DNA of 64,000 nucleotides from Thiopseudomonas acetoxidans (GCF_030362935.1 NZ_JAUCDY010000013.1:9370-73369), one strand, 5' to 3'. Shown: positions 43,438-52,779, counted from the stretch's first letter. Made by a program: numbers and translations. The notes: generated by a model from the sequence alone, not told the origin.

Positions 43438-44775
43438 ATGATCAGAATAAAGCGTGGGCTCGATTTGCCCATGGTGGGTGCGCCAGAGCGGCGAATTGAT
43501 GCAGCTCAGAAGGTGCGCAGCGTTGCAGTCATAGGCTTCGACTATAACGGAATGAAGCCGACGATGCAGGTGCAAGAAGGTGATCGTGTTAAGCTAGGAC
43601 AGGTATTGTTTTCTGACAAGAAAACACTGGGTGTAAACTTTACATCTCCTGGCGCTGGCGTGGTCAAGGCAGTAAATCGTGGTGAACGACGCGTTTTTCA
43701 GTCTGTTGTTATTGAGCTTGATGGTGATGAACAGGAAACCTTTGCTCAGTATTCGCCAGAACAATTGGCGAGCTTAGAAGAGCAGCAAATACGCGATAAC
43801 TTGCAGCAATCAGGTCTGTGGACCGCATTACGCACCCGCCCCTATTCGAAAGTTCCAGCTGTGGATTCAACTCCAAGCTCAATTTTTGTTACCGCAATAG
43901 ACACACATCCTCTTGCAGCTGATCCAGCATTAGTCATCGCAGAGTATGCACAGGACTTTGAGTATGGTTTGCAGGTGCTCAGCAAACTTGCCAAAGTGTT
44001 TTTGTGTAAGGCGGATGGCGTTACCTTGGCGGGCGAGAATCTAAGCAATGTGCAAACAGAGTCCTTTGCGGGTGTTCACCCAGCCGGTTTGCCTGGCACC
44101 CATATCCATTACTTGGATCCTGTTAGTGCGACTCGCACAGTTTGGTATATCGGTTATCAAGACGTTATTGCTATCGGTAAGCTGTTTACAACAGGTCAAA
44201 TCTGGGTAGAGCGCATTATTTCTTTAGCCGGTCCTAGTGTTAAGCAGCCACGTTTAGTTAAAACACGTTTAGGTGCCAACCTTTCCGAGTTAACCGCTGG
44301 TGAGCTGGTGGAAGGCGAAAATCGCCTGATTTCCGGCTCCGTATTTGGTGGTCGTACCGGTCGTGGTACCTGTAACTTCCTTGGTCGTTACCATGTGCAG
44401 GTCAGCTGTCTGGCTGAAGGGCGCGATCGTGAGCTGTTCCACTATCTGCGTGCCGGTGTCAACAAGCACTCGATTCTTAACATCTTTATTTCCAAGCTGT
44501 CGGCAGGCAAAAAGTTTGCTTTCAACACCAGTAGCAACGGTAGTCAGCGTGCCATGGTTCCGGTAGGGAACTATGAAACTGTCATGCCGCTGGATATCCT
44601 GCCGACCCAGTTGCTGCGTGCGCTTATTGTCGGTGATACCGAAATGGCTCAAAAGCTTGGCTGTCTGGAGCTGGACGAAGAAGACTTGGCGCTGTGCACC
44701 TATGTATGTGCCGGTAAATATGAGTATGGCCCGATTCTGCGGGATAACTTAACGCGCATCGAGCTGGAGGGTTAA
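43438..44775 (+). CDS. nqrA: Na+-translocating NADH:quinone reductase subunit A
   Basis: A 445-residue cytoplasmic-side subunit that binds quinone. N-terminal IKRGLDLPMVGAPE, then the LFSDKK and VNFTSPGAGVVKAVNRGERR barrel-sandwich repeat, and GSVFGGRTGRGTCNFLGRYH in the middle are characteristic. Length as in Vibrio. It is the first gene of a compact operon. The region before the ATG contains a 13-bp palindrome (43424-43436) that covers the only AGG available for ribosome binding. Confidence 0.95.
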   Translation: MIRIKRGLDLPMVGAPERRIDAAQKVRSVAVIGFDYNGMKPTMQVQEGDRVKLGQVLFSDKKTLGVNFTSPGAGVVKAVNRGERRVFQSVVIELDGDEQETFAQYSPEQLASLEEQQIRDNLQQSGLWTALRTRPYSKVPAVDSTPSSIFVTAIDTHPLAADPALVIAEYAQDFEYGLQVLSKLAKVFLCKADGVTLAGENLSNVQTESFAGVHPAGLPGTHIHYLDPVSATRTVWYIGYQDVIAIGKLFTTGQIWVERIISLAGPSVKQPRLVKTRLGANLSELTAGELVEGENRLISGSVFGGRTGRGTCNFLGRYHVQVSCLAEGRDRELFHYLRAGVNKHSILNIFISKLSAGKKFAFNTSSNGSQRAMVPVGNYETVMPLDILPTQLLRALIVGDTEMAQKLGCLELDEEDLALCTYVCAGKYEYGPILRDNLTRIELEG

Positions 44776-44778
44776 TTC

Positions 44779-45990
44779 ATGGGTCTTCGTTCTTATCTCG
44801 ATAAAATCGAGCACCACTTTGAAAAAGGTGGCAAGTATGAAAAATGGTTTGCTCTGTATGAAGCAGTAGACACCTTTTTGTACAAGCCGGCCGATGTAAC
44901 CAAAACCACAGCTCACGTGCGTGACGGCATTGACCTTAAGCGCATGATGATTACCGTCTGGCTTTGTACTTTTCCGGCCATGCTGTTTGGTATGTGGAAC
45001 GTCGGTTATCAGGCCAACCTGGTATTTGCGGCAAGCCCTGAGCTGCTGGATGTACAGGAAGGCTGGCGTTTTGCACTGACCGCTGCGTTGGTGGGTTTTG
45101 ACCCGGGCAGTGTGTTTGCCAACGTCTTCCAGGGAGCTACCTGGTTTGTGCCCATCTACCTGACCGCTTTTGTGGTTGGTGGTTTCTGGGAAGTGCTGTT
45201 TGCCATGATTCGTGGCCACGAAGTAAACGAAGGTTTCTTTGTTACTTCCGTGCTGTTTGCCCTGATTCTGCCGCCAAGCATTCCGTTATGGCAGGTTGCA
45301 CTGGGTATCAGCTTTGGTGTGGTAATTGCCAAAGAGGTATTTGGTGGTACAGGTAAAAACTTCCTTAACCCGGCTCTGGCTGGTCGTGCTTTCCTGTTCT
45401 TTGCTTATCCGGCAGATATTTCCGGTGATGCGGTCTGGACTGCAGTTGACGGTTTCTCCGGTGCCACCGCGCTTAGCGTGGTAGCAACCAGCGGTATGGC
45501 TGGTGTGGCCGAGCAGGGCGTAAGCTGGATGGATGCCTTTATTGGTACAACCACAGGTTCTATCGGTGAGACCAGTACGCTGGCCATCTTTATTGGTGGT
45601 GCAGTGCTGCTGCTGACCCGCATTGCGGCCTGGCGTATTGTTGCCGGTGTAATGCTGGGCATGATTGGCCTTAGCTTGCTGTTCAATGCAATCGGTTCTG
45701 AAACCAACCCGTTGTTTGCTATGCCTTGGCATTGGCATCTGGTGTTGGGTGGATTTGCCTTCGGCATGATCTTCATGGCAACTGACCCTGTATCAGCTTC
45801 TATGACGAATACCGGTAAGTGGATTTTTGGTGCTGTAATCGGCGTGATGGTGGTGTTGATTCGTGTAGTTAACCCAGCCTTCCCTGAGGGCATGATGTTA
45901 GCCATTCTGTTTGCTAACCTCTGCGCACCATTAATTGATCACTTTGTTGTTCAAGCTAACGTTAAGCGGAGGCAAGCACGTAATGTCTAG
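44779..45990 (+). CDS. nqrB: Na+-NQR subunit B
   Basis: A 403-residue membrane subunit with about ten helices. It carries the covalent FMN site DGFSGATALS, matching the ApbE flavinylation motif DxxSGAT, and a riboflavin and Na+ channel region. FFAYPADISGDAVWTAVDG precedes the FMN site. It begins 3 bp after nqrA and overlaps nqrC by 8 bp. Codon choice looks richer in G/C at third positions than in nqrC-nqrE. Confidence 0.95.
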   Translation: MGLRSYLDKIEHHFEKGGKYEKWFALYEAVDTFLYKPADVTKTTAHVRDGIDLKRMMITVWLCTFPAMLFGMWNVGYQANLVFAASPELLDVQEGWRFALTAALVGFDPGSVFANVFQGATWFVPIYLTAFVVGGFWEVLFAMIRGHEVNEGFFVTSVLFALILPPSIPLWQVALGISFGVVIAKEVFGGTGKNFLNPALAGRAFLFFAYPADISGDAVWTAVDGFSGATALSVVATSGMAGVAEQGVSWMDAFIGTTTGSIGETSTLAIFIGGAVLLLTRIAAWRIVAGVMLGMIGLSLLFNAIGSETNPLFAMPWHWHLVLGGFAFGMIFMATDPVSASMTNTGKWIFGAVIGVMVVLIRVVNPAFPEGMMLAILFANLCAPLIDHFVVQANVKRRQARNV

Positions 45991-46771
45991 TAAGAAAGAA
46001 ACTACAGCACGCACGCTGACAGTCGCTTTTCTGGTCTGCTTGGTGTGCTCGATTTTTGTCGCCGGAGCTGCAGTATCCCTGCGTCCTGCACAGTTAGAGA
46101 ACAGCCTGTTGGACAAGCAGCGCAGTATCTTGGCGATTGCTGGATTGGGCGATGCAAGCCTTTCTGGTAGCCAAGTTAAAGCGATGTTTACGGATCGTAT
46201 CCAGGCACGCTTGGTTGATTTGGAAACGGGTAAGTATTCAGATGCTTACGACCCGCAGACTTTTAACCACCTTGCGTCATCAAAGGAACCAGCTATCTCA
46301 ATGGCAGTTAGCGACAAAGAGGATATTGCTTCTATTAAACGTCGTGAGCGCTACAGCACGGTATATGTGGTTGAGCAAAACGGTCAGCTAGATACCGTAA
46401 TTATCCCTGTTCGTGGTTACGGTTTATGGTCAACTTTGCATGGCTTTATTGCTTTAAAAGGTGATCTCAACACTGTGGCTGGCTTTGGTTTTTACGAGCA
46501 CGCTGAAACACCCGGTTTGGGTGGAGAGGTTGATAACCCTAAGTGGCGCGGTATCTGGCCTGGCAAAAAGTTATACGACGACGAGGGTAAGCTGGCTTTG
46601 CATGTGATTAAAGGCAGCGTAAACCCAAGTAGTGCAAGCGCTAAAAATCAGGTGGATGGCCTAGCTGGTGCAACCTTGACCAGTAACGGTGTTAATCACT
46701 TGTTGGATTATTGGCTGGGTGAGAACGGTTTTGGTTTGTTTTTATCTCACCTACGTAATGGGGAGGCGTAA
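45983..46771 (+). CDS. nqrC: Na+-NQR subunit C
   Basis: A 262-residue subunit with one N-terminal helix (LTVAFLVCLVCSIFVAGAAV) and a periplasmic FMN domain. The flavinylation site reads DGLAGATLTSNGV; the residue usually Ser or Thr in DxxSGAT is Ala here, but the flavin-bearing Thr is present. ATG at 45983 with AGCGGAGG upstream is clearly the start; an upstream in-frame start at 45935 would lie inside nqrB. Confidence 0.93.
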   Translation: MSSKKETTARTLTVAFLVCLVCSIFVAGAAVSLRPAQLENSLLDKQRSILAIAGLGDASLSGSQVKAMFTDRIQARLVDLETGKYSDAYDPQTFNHLASSKEPAISMAVSDKEDIASIKRRERYSTVYVVEQNGQLDTVIIPVRGYGLWSTLHGFIALKGDLNTVAGFGFYEHAETPGLGGEVDNPKWRGIWPGKKLYDDEGKLALHVIKGSVNPSSASAKNQVDGLAGATLTSNGVNHLLDYWLGENGFGLFLSHLRNGEA

Positions 46772-46774
46772 CAG

Positions 46775-47443
46775 ATGTCGCAACCAACCATTAAGAGTGT
46801 GTTGTTAGATCCGATTTTTAATAACAACCCAATCGGCCTGCAGATCTTAGGTATTTGTTCTGCGTTGGCTGTAACGACAAACTTGAAAACTGCCGTGGTC
46901 ATGTCTATTGCATTGACTTTGGTTACAGGATTTTCGGGTCTGTTTATTTCCATGATTCGAGCGCAAATCCCTAGCTCTATTCGTATGATTGTGCAGATGG
47001 TAATTATTGCATCGCTAGTGATTGTGGTAGATCAGGTGCTTAAAGCTTACGCCTATTCGCTGTCGAAACAGCTGTCGGTATTCGTTGGTTTGATTATTAC
47101 CAACTGTATCGTGATGGGTCGTGCGGAAGCCTTTGCCATGTCTAACAAGCCTGTACTGTCTTTCTTTGATGGTATCGGTAACGGACTGGGCTATAGTGCT
47201 ATGCTGATTGTGATCGGGGTTATTCGCGAGCTGTTTGGCGCGGGTAAGTTGATGGGTTATACCATTATTCCAGTAGTGAATGACGGCGGCTGGTACCAAC
47301 CTAACGGCATGCTCTTACTCCCACCTTCAGCGTTTTTCTTGATCGGCTTAATTATCTGGGCACTGCGCAGCTGGAAAACAGAGCAGGTTGAAGCGCCTGA
47401 TTTCCGCATTACCGAAAACGTTAAAGAGAAGGAGGCTTACTAA
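46775..47443 (+). CDS. nqrD: Na+-NQR subunit D
   Basis: A 222-residue subunit with six helices, including the motif TNCIVMGRAEAFAMSNKPV, where the Cys belongs to the intramembrane Fe-S centre shared with NqrE. It is homologous to NqrE and to RnfA/RnfE. Overlaps nqrE by one base. Confidence 0.94.
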   Translation: MSQPTIKSVLLDPIFNNNPIGLQILGICSALAVTTNLKTAVVMSIALTLVTGFSGLFISMIRAQIPSSIRMIVQMVIIASLVIVVDQVLKAYAYSLSKQLSVFVGLIITNCIVMGRAEAFAMSNKPVLSFFDGIGNGLGYSAMLIVIGVIRELFGAGKLMGYTIIPVVNDGGWYQPNGMLLLPPSAFFLIGLIIWALRSWKTEQVEAPDFRITENVKEKEAY

Positions 47444-48051
47444 TGGAACATTATATTAGCCTATTAGTTAAGGCTATTTTTGTTGAGAACATGGCCTTAG
47501 CTTTCTTCTTAGGCATGTGTACCTTCATTGCTATTTCTAAGAAGGTCGAAACAGCTATTGGTTTGGGTATTGCGGTAGTTGTGGTGCAAACCATTACTGT
47601 GCCGGCTAACAACCTGATATATACCTACTTGCTCAAAGAAGGTGCGCTGGCTTGGGCGGGCTTGCCAGAAGTTGATCTAAGCTTCTTGGGCTTGTTGAGC
47701 TATATCGGTGTAATTGCAGCTATTGTTCAAATCCTTGAAATGTTATTGGATAAGTACGTGCCTTCACTTTACAACGCGCTGGGTGTGTTCCTGCCCCTGA
47801 TTACCGTGAACTGCGCAATCATGGGCGGCACCCTGTTCATGGTCGAGCGCGACTATAACCTGCCTGAAAGTGTGGTTTATGGTATCGGCTCTGGTATTTC
47901 ATGGGCTTTAGCTATTGCCCTCTTAGCAGCCATTCGTGAAAAGCTGAAATACAGTGATGTGCCCGATGGACTGCAAGGGTTAGGTATTACCTTTATCACC
48001 ATTGGTCTGATGTCGTTGGGCTTTATGTCTTTCTCCGGCGTACAACTCTAA
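47443..48051 (+). CDS. nqrE: Na+-NQR subunit E
   Basis: A 202-residue six-helix subunit. VENMALAFFLGMCTFIAISKK and the second half-motif PLITVNCAIMGGTLFM carry the conserved Cys residues of the intramembrane cluster. A spacing of 13 bases with GGAGCAGTG leads into nqrF. Confidence 0.94.
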   Translation: MEHYISLLVKAIFVENMALAFFLGMCTFIAISKKVETAIGLGIAVVVVQTITVPANNLIYTYLLKEGALAWAGLPEVDLSFLGLLSYIGVIAAIVQILEMLLDKYVPSLYNALGVFLPLITVNCAIMGGTLFMVERDYNLPESVVYGIGSGISWALAIALLAAIREKLKYSDVPDGLQGLGITFITIGLMSLGFMSFSGVQL

Positions 48052-48064
48052 GGAGCAGTGAACA

Positions 48065-49288
48065 ATGAGTTTCGAAGTCTTTCTAGCCATCGGAATGTTC
48101 ACCGCCATAGTGCTGGCACTGGTGGTAATTATTCTGATAGCACGCGCCAAGCTGGTTTCCACTGGCGATGTGAGTATTCTTATCAATGATGAGCGTACTG
48201 TAACCGTTCCAGCTGGCAGCAAGCTGCTGCAAACCCTGGCTGCGAACAATATCTTCCTTTCCTCTGCCTGTGGTGGTGGTGGTACCTGTGCCCAGTGCAA
48301 GTGCCAGGTGTTTGAGGGCGGCGGCGACATGCTGCCGGCTGAAGGCAGCCACTTCACCCGCCGTGAGGCCAACGAGGGCTGGCGTCTGTCTTGTCAGGTA
48401 AACGTCAAGCAGGACATGAAAATCCAGATCCCCGAAGAGGTGTTTGGCGTCAAGAAGTGGGAGTGCACCGTGGGTTCCAACCCCAACGTGGCCACTTTCA
48501 TTAAAGAGCTGACCCTGATTCTGCCCGAAGGCGAGGATGTAAACTTCCGCGCAGGTGGTTATGTGCAGCTGGAGTGTCCGCCGCACCGGGTGGAATACAA
48601 GGATTTTGATATCGAAGAGAAATTCCACGAAGACTGGGACAAGTTCAACATCTGGCGCTATGTGTCTGATGTTAAAGAGCCGACCATTCGTGCCTACTCG
48701 ATGGCCAACTACCCGGAAGAGAAGGGTATGGTCAAGTTCAATATCCGTATCGCCACACCACCGCCGGGTCGTGATGATTTGCCAGCGGGCATCATGTCTT
48801 CGTATGTGTTTAGCTTGAAACCGGGTGACAAGGTTACCGTATACGGTCCCTTTGGTGACTTCTTTGCCAAGGATACCGATGCCGAAATGGTGTTTATCGG
48901 TGGTGGTGCCGGTATGGCGCCAATGCGCTCGCATATCTTTGACCAGCTCAAGCGTCTGAAGTCCAAGCGCAAGATCAGCTTCTGGTACGGTGCCCGTTCA
49001 CTGCGTGAAGCTTTCTATGTGGACGAGTATGACAAGCTGCAAGAAGAAAACGAAAACTTCAAATGGCATCTGGCCCTGTCCGATCCTCTGCCAGAGGACA
49101 ACTGGACTGGCATGACCGGGTTTATCCATAACGTTCTGTACGAAAACTATCTCAAGGATCACCCTGCACCAGAGGACTGTGAGTACTACATGTGTGGGCC
49201 ACCCATGATGAACGCCGCAGTCATCAAGATGCTCGAAGACCTTGGTGTAGAGCCTGAAAACATCTTGTTGGATGACTTTGGAGGTTAG
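48065..49288 (+). CDS. nqrF: Na+-NQR subunit F (NADH dehydrogenase subunit)
   Basis: A 407-residue subunit with an N-terminal anchor helix, a ferredoxin domain with SACGGGGTCAQCKCQV (2Fe-2S ligands; the fourth Cys is in WRLSCQV), the FAD site RAYSMANYPEE, and an NADH site VFIGGGAGMAPMRSH. It oxidises NADH and passes electrons to the membrane part. Like nqrB, it shows G/C-rich third positions compared with nqrC-nqrE. Confidence 0.95.
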   Translation: MSFEVFLAIGMFTAIVLALVVIILIARAKLVSTGDVSILINDERTVTVPAGSKLLQTLAANNIFLSSACGGGGTCAQCKCQVFEGGGDMLPAEGSHFTRREANEGWRLSCQVNVKQDMKIQIPEEVFGVKKWECTVGSNPNVATFIKELTLILPEGEDVNFRAGGYVQLECPPHRVEYKDFDIEEKFHEDWDKFNIWRYVSDVKEPTIRAYSMANYPEEKGMVKFNIRIATPPPGRDDLPAGIMSSYVFSLKPGDKVTVYGPFGDFFAKDTDAEMVFIGGGAGMAPMRSHIFDQLKRLKSKRKISFWYGARSLREAFYVDEYDKLQEENENFKWHLALSDPLPEDNWTGMTGFIHNVLYENYLKDHPAPEDCEYYMCGPPMMNAAVIKMLEDLGVEPENILLDDFGG

Positions 49289-49289
49289 C

Positions 49290-50312
49290 ATGTTGCGCAA
49301 CCTGTTATGGGGCGCGTCTTTAGCATCAATCTCTATTGCGCTTAGTGGGTGTCAACCTGCTGAGCGCGTTGAGGTGCTCACAGGCCCCACCATGGGCAGC
49401 ACCTATACCATCAAGTATGTTTCAAACTCTGGAACGCCTGCTGCAGATGCAGCGGGTGTTGCCGTTCAAGCGATACTTGATGAGGTTGACCGTCAGATGT
49501 CGACCTATCGTCTAGATTCAGATCTATCCAAATTTAATCAATTGCCCGCTGGCAGCTGTGCAGTGATGCCAAGGCCCGTGCTGGAATTGATAAGCTATAC
49601 AAATGAGCTGTCCGAATTAAGTGACGGCCAGTTTGATATCACCATTGAACCCTTATTAAATGCTTGGGGATTTGGCCCTAACAGCCGCGGTAAACGTATT
49701 CCTACTGAAGAAGAAATAAATGAAGCAAAGCACGGTATGGGTTATCAATATTTAAGTATTAAAGGGAATGAACTGTGTAAAGAGCGTGACTTAAAGCTCG
49801 ATTTAAACAGTATCGCTGCTGGTTACACGGTTGATCGCATTGGTAAGCGCTTTGAAGAGTTAGGTATTTCTAGTTATTTAATTGAAGTGACCGGTGAGAT
49901 AATTGCCAAAGGCAAAAAGCATGATGGCTCGCCTTGGCGTATCGCCATTGAGCAGCCAGTAGATAATGGCGAGCGCGTCGTTCAGCGGATTTTAGAGCTA
50001 GATGGTTGGGGGGTGAATACCTCAGGTGACTATCGCAATTATTTTGAAGAAGACGGAATACGGTTTTCTCACACGCTCAACCCCAAAACAGGTGTTCCTG
50101 TAGCCCATAACCTAGCGGCAGTAACCGTTATTGACCGTTCTGCTCTAGTGGCAGATGCTTTAGGTACTGTGTTGTTAGTGTTAGGTTTGGATGAGGGGAT
50201 GGAGTTTTCCAAGCAGCACGATGTGGCTGCTTTATTTGTGGTGCGCGAAGGGGATACTTTTGTGACTTATACCAGTCCAAAGTTTACTGAGCGTTTCCCA
50301 GAAGGAGAGTAG
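49290..50312 (+). CDS. apbE: FAD:protein FMN transferase ApbE
   Basis: A 340-residue lipoprotein (lipobox IALSGC) that attaches FMN to Thr of NqrB and NqrC. TMGSTYTIKY near the N-terminus of the mature protein, ELSDGQFDITIEPLLNAWGFGP, LDLNSIAAGYTVDRIG, GVNTSGDYRNYF and HTLNPKTGVPV are standard ApbE motifs. ATG at 49290 lies just after the nqrF stop, with TTGGAGG as ribosome binding site; a longer frame inside nqrF is not used. Part of the nqr operon. Confidence 0.95.
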   Translation: MLRNLLWGASLASISIALSGCQPAERVEVLTGPTMGSTYTIKYVSNSGTPAADAAGVAVQAILDEVDRQMSTYRLDSDLSKFNQLPAGSCAVMPRPVLELISYTNELSELSDGQFDITIEPLLNAWGFGPNSRGKRIPTEEEINEAKHGMGYQYLSIKGNELCKERDLKLDLNSIAAGYTVDRIGKRFEELGISSYLIEVTGEIIAKGKKHDGSPWRIAIEQPVDNGERVVQRILELDGWGVNTSGDYRNYFEEDGIRFSHTLNPKTGVPVAHNLAAVTVIDRSALVADALGTVLLVLGLDEGMEFSKQHDVAALFVVREGDTFVTYTSPKFTERFPEGE

Positions 50313-50314
50313 TC

Positions 50315-50560
50315 ATGAGCTTTTTAACGATGTTTTTTGTGGTTTTTGCAGTGATGCTGCTGGTTTTTATTGGGCTGGCTGCAGGTGTATTGGCTGGGCG
50401 TAAGCCGATTGCCGGCTCGTGCGGCGGTATTGCCAGTCTGGGTATTGAAAAAGAGTGTTCTATTTGTGGTGGTGTGCGCGAGAAATGTGAAGAAGCGAAT
50501 AGCGATATCCAGGCCTCTCCTGCAGTTGACTTGGCATACGATGCTGCAAAAACAAAATAG
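50315..50560 (+). CDS. nqrM: Na+-NQR maturation protein NqrM
   Basis: An 81-residue membrane protein. One N-terminal helix precedes the Cys motif GSCGGIASLGIEKECSICGG and a further Cys (EKCEE). NqrM is required to build the Fe-S centre between NqrD and NqrE. It starts 2 bases after apbE with a GAAGGAGAG site. Confidence 0.93.
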   Translation: MSFLTMFFVVFAVMLLVFIGLAAGVLAGRKPIAGSCGGIASLGIEKECSICGGVREKCEEANSDIQASPAVDLAYDAAKTK

Positions 50561-50614
50561 TTGGTATATAAAAATATAAGTGCCGAGCAAAGTTTCGGTA
50601 TTCAAGGAGTCTAA

Positions 50615-52006
50615 ATGGCTGTATATAACTATGACATAGTAATTCTCGGTTCAGGTCCTGCGGGCGAAGGGGCAGCGATGAATGCGGCGAAAGCAGGGCG
50701 CAAAGTTGCAGTAGTAGAAAGCCGAGGAGTAGTAGGCGGTAATAGTACCCATTTAGGCACTATACCTTCCAAAGCGTTGCGTCATTCGGTGCGCCAAATT
50801 TTACGTTTTAACACCAACTCTATGTTCCGTCAGATCGGTGAGCCGCGTTGGTTTTCGTTTCCAGACGTATTAAAAAGTGCAGAGAGCGTCATTGAGCGTC
50901 AGGTAGCTTCGCGTACCAATTATTACGCGCGTAACCGTATAGATGTGTACTTTGGTACAGCCAGCTTTGCTGATGAGCATAGTGTTGATGTGGTTGGTCC
51001 GAGTCGTGTGGAAAAGTTGGTCGCCAATCAGGTGATCATTGCGACAGGTTCGCGTCCTTACCGTCCTGCGGGTATCGATTTTAACCACCCCCGCATTTAT
51101 GACAGCGATACGATTTTAACTTTAGGTTACACGCCTCGTCGTTTGATTGTTTATGGTGCGGGTGTGATTGGTTGTGAGTACGCTTCTATATTCAGCGGCT
51201 TGGGCGTACTGGTGGATTTGATTGATACGCGCGACCAGCTACTTAACTTCTTGGATCGCGAAATTTCTGACGCGCTAAGCTATCACCTGCGTAACAACAA
51301 CGTGCTTATTCGTCACAACGAAGAGTATGACCGTGTTGAAGGGGTTGAAAACGGCGTCATTTTGCACCTTAAGTCCGGTAAGAAAATCAAAGCCGATGGT
51401 TTCCTCTGGTGTAATGGTCGCACGGGTAACACTGATCAGCTTGGTCTTGAAAACGTCGGCCTAAGCGCCAATAGCCGTGGTCAAATCCCAGTGGATGAGT
51501 ATTACCGCACTGAAGTGCCAAATATCTATGCCGCCGGAGACGTGATTGGTTGGCCAAGCCTTGCCAGTGCGGCCTATGACCAAGGGCGTTCTGCGGCAGG
51601 CAACATTATTGATGACGGTAGCTGGCATTTTGTTGATGATGTGCCGACCGGCATTTATACCATTCCTGAAATTAGCTCTATCGGTAAAACCGAGCAGGAG
51701 CTGACGCAGGATAAAGTACCTTATGAAGTGGGTAAGGCGTTCTTTAAGAGCATGGCGCGCGCACAGATTTCAGGTGAAACCACCGGTATGTTGAAGATAC
51801 TCTTCCATCGTGAAACCTTTGAGTTGCTCGGTGTGCACTGTTTTGGTTATCAGGCTTCGGAAATTGTGCATATTGGTCAAGCCATTATGAATCAGCCCGG
51901 AGAAGCTAACTCTATTAAATACTTCATTAATACGACCTTTAATTTCCCGACTATGGCTGAAGCCTATCGTGTCGCCTCATACGATGGCCTAAACCGGCTT
52001 TTTTAA
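50615..52006 (+). CDS. sthA: soluble pyridine nucleotide transhydrogenase SthA
   Basis: A 463-residue flavoprotein that transfers hydride between NADPH and NAD+. FAD site VILGSGPAGEGAAMNAAKAG, then GGNSTHLGTIPSKALRH, where the single Cys found in several homologues is Ser; the family does not use a redox disulfide. NAD(P) site VYGAGVIGCEYASIF and C-terminal dimer domain with FNFPTMAEAYRVA. It follows nqrM by 54 bases and may share its transcript. Confidence 0.95.
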   Translation: MAVYNYDIVILGSGPAGEGAAMNAAKAGRKVAVVESRGVVGGNSTHLGTIPSKALRHSVRQILRFNTNSMFRQIGEPRWFSFPDVLKSAESVIERQVASRTNYYARNRIDVYFGTASFADEHSVDVVGPSRVEKLVANQVIIATGSRPYRPAGIDFNHPRIYDSDTILTLGYTPRRLIVYGAGVIGCEYASIFSGLGVLVDLIDTRDQLLNFLDREISDALSYHLRNNNVLIRHNEEYDRVEGVENGVILHLKSGKKIKADGFLWCNGRTGNTDQLGLENVGLSANSRGQIPVDEYYRTEVPNIYAAGDVIGWPSLASAAYDQGRSAAGNIIDDGSWHFVDDVPTGIYTIPEISSIGKTEQELTQDKVPYEVGKAFFKSMARAQISGETTGMLKILFHRETFELLGVHCFGYQASEIVHIGQAIMNQPGEANSIKYFINTTFNFPTMAEAYRVASYDGLNRLF

Positions 52007-52034
52007 CCAGCTCCGGTCAGTGGCCTGAGCTGGT
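52006..52034 (+). terminator. stem-loop after sthA
   Basis: ACCAGCTC / GAGCTGGT forms an 8-bp stem, and an alternative pairing AGCTCCG/CGGAGCT extends to 52041; only TTTT follows a few bases later. It lies between the convergent sthA and the phosphodiesterase gene and probably acts in both directions. Confidence 0.5.
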
Positions 52035-52057
52035 CGGAGCTACTTTTGAGGCATTGT

Positions 52058-52777
52058 TTAGTAATTCCCAAGGGTGGCGCTGGCCAAACCGGGAAAGTCT
52101 GTAATCAGGCTGTCTACTTCGTACTGAGCGAGCCTAAGCATCAGCTTGGGCTCGTTTACCGTCCACACAGAAAGATGCAGACCAGCGGATTTGGCCTTTT
52201 GGGTTCTCTGTTCTGTACATAAAGTCCAATTCAGTGCCAGCAATGAGCATTGGTAGCGCATAGCAGTTTTAATGGGGTCTAGCCAGCCGTATTCAGCCAC
52301 AAGCCCTCTGCTGATATGAGGAGCGTAATGTTGTGCGGCTTTTAATACCTGAGCGCTGCTGCTGGTGATAGTGACCCTATCTTGCAGTTCAAATTGCTCT
52401 ACTAAGCGTGCAATAGCCTTGATTGCGATTACCGATTTTTTGCGAGACAGCGGTTTAACCTCAAGCTGCCAGTGGTCAAATGCACAGCATGCAAATAGCT
52501 GCGCCAGAGTTGGGATGGGGCAGGTTGTAGGCCAGTTTAATGCGGTATCACGAATACTGTAGTGTTGCAGTTCGGCGGCTGTTTTGTGTTTAACTTTGCC
52601 TCTACGCCCGGTTAGGCGTTTTAAGTTGTTATCATGGAAAACAATGAGCTGTTCGTCTAAAGATAACTGCAAATCAAGTTCGCAACGTGTAACTCCTGCC
52701 TCTAAGCAGTGGCGAAAACCGGCTAGGGTATTTTCCGGAGCTATTCCTTTAGCACCGCGATGTCCATATACCAGCAT
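52058..52777 (-). CDS. glycerophosphodiester phosphodiesterase (cytoplasmic type)
   Basis: A 239-residue TIM-barrel enzyme. VYGHRGAKGIAPENTLAGFRHCLEAG and CELDLQLSLDEQLIVFHDNNLKRLTGRRG contain the catalytic His pair and the metal-binding Glu/Asp. LTVNEP-like SVWTVNEPKLMLRL and SLITDFPG close the barrel. No signal peptide. It hydrolyses glycerophosphodiesters from phospholipid turnover. Two base pairs separate it from the upstream gene at 52780. Confidence 0.92.
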   Translation of the reverse strand: MLVYGHRGAKGIAPENTLAGFRHCLEAGVTRCELDLQLSLDEQLIVFHDNNLKRLTGRRGKVKHKTAAELQHYSIRDTALNWPTTCPIPTLAQLFACCAFDHWQLEVKPLSRKKSVIAIKAIARLVEQFELQDRVTITSSSAQVLKAAQHYAPHISRGLVAEYGWLDPIKTAMRYQCSLLALNWTLCTEQRTQKAKSAGLHLSVWTVNEPKLMLRLAQYEVDSLITDFPGLASATLGNY

Positions 52778-52779
52778 TA

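Noticed and set aside
45935..45982. A longer NqrC starting inside nqrB
   Set aside because: The ATG at 45983 has a clear GGAGG-type ribosome binding site and gives the normal N-terminus; the extension is nqrB sequence in another frame.
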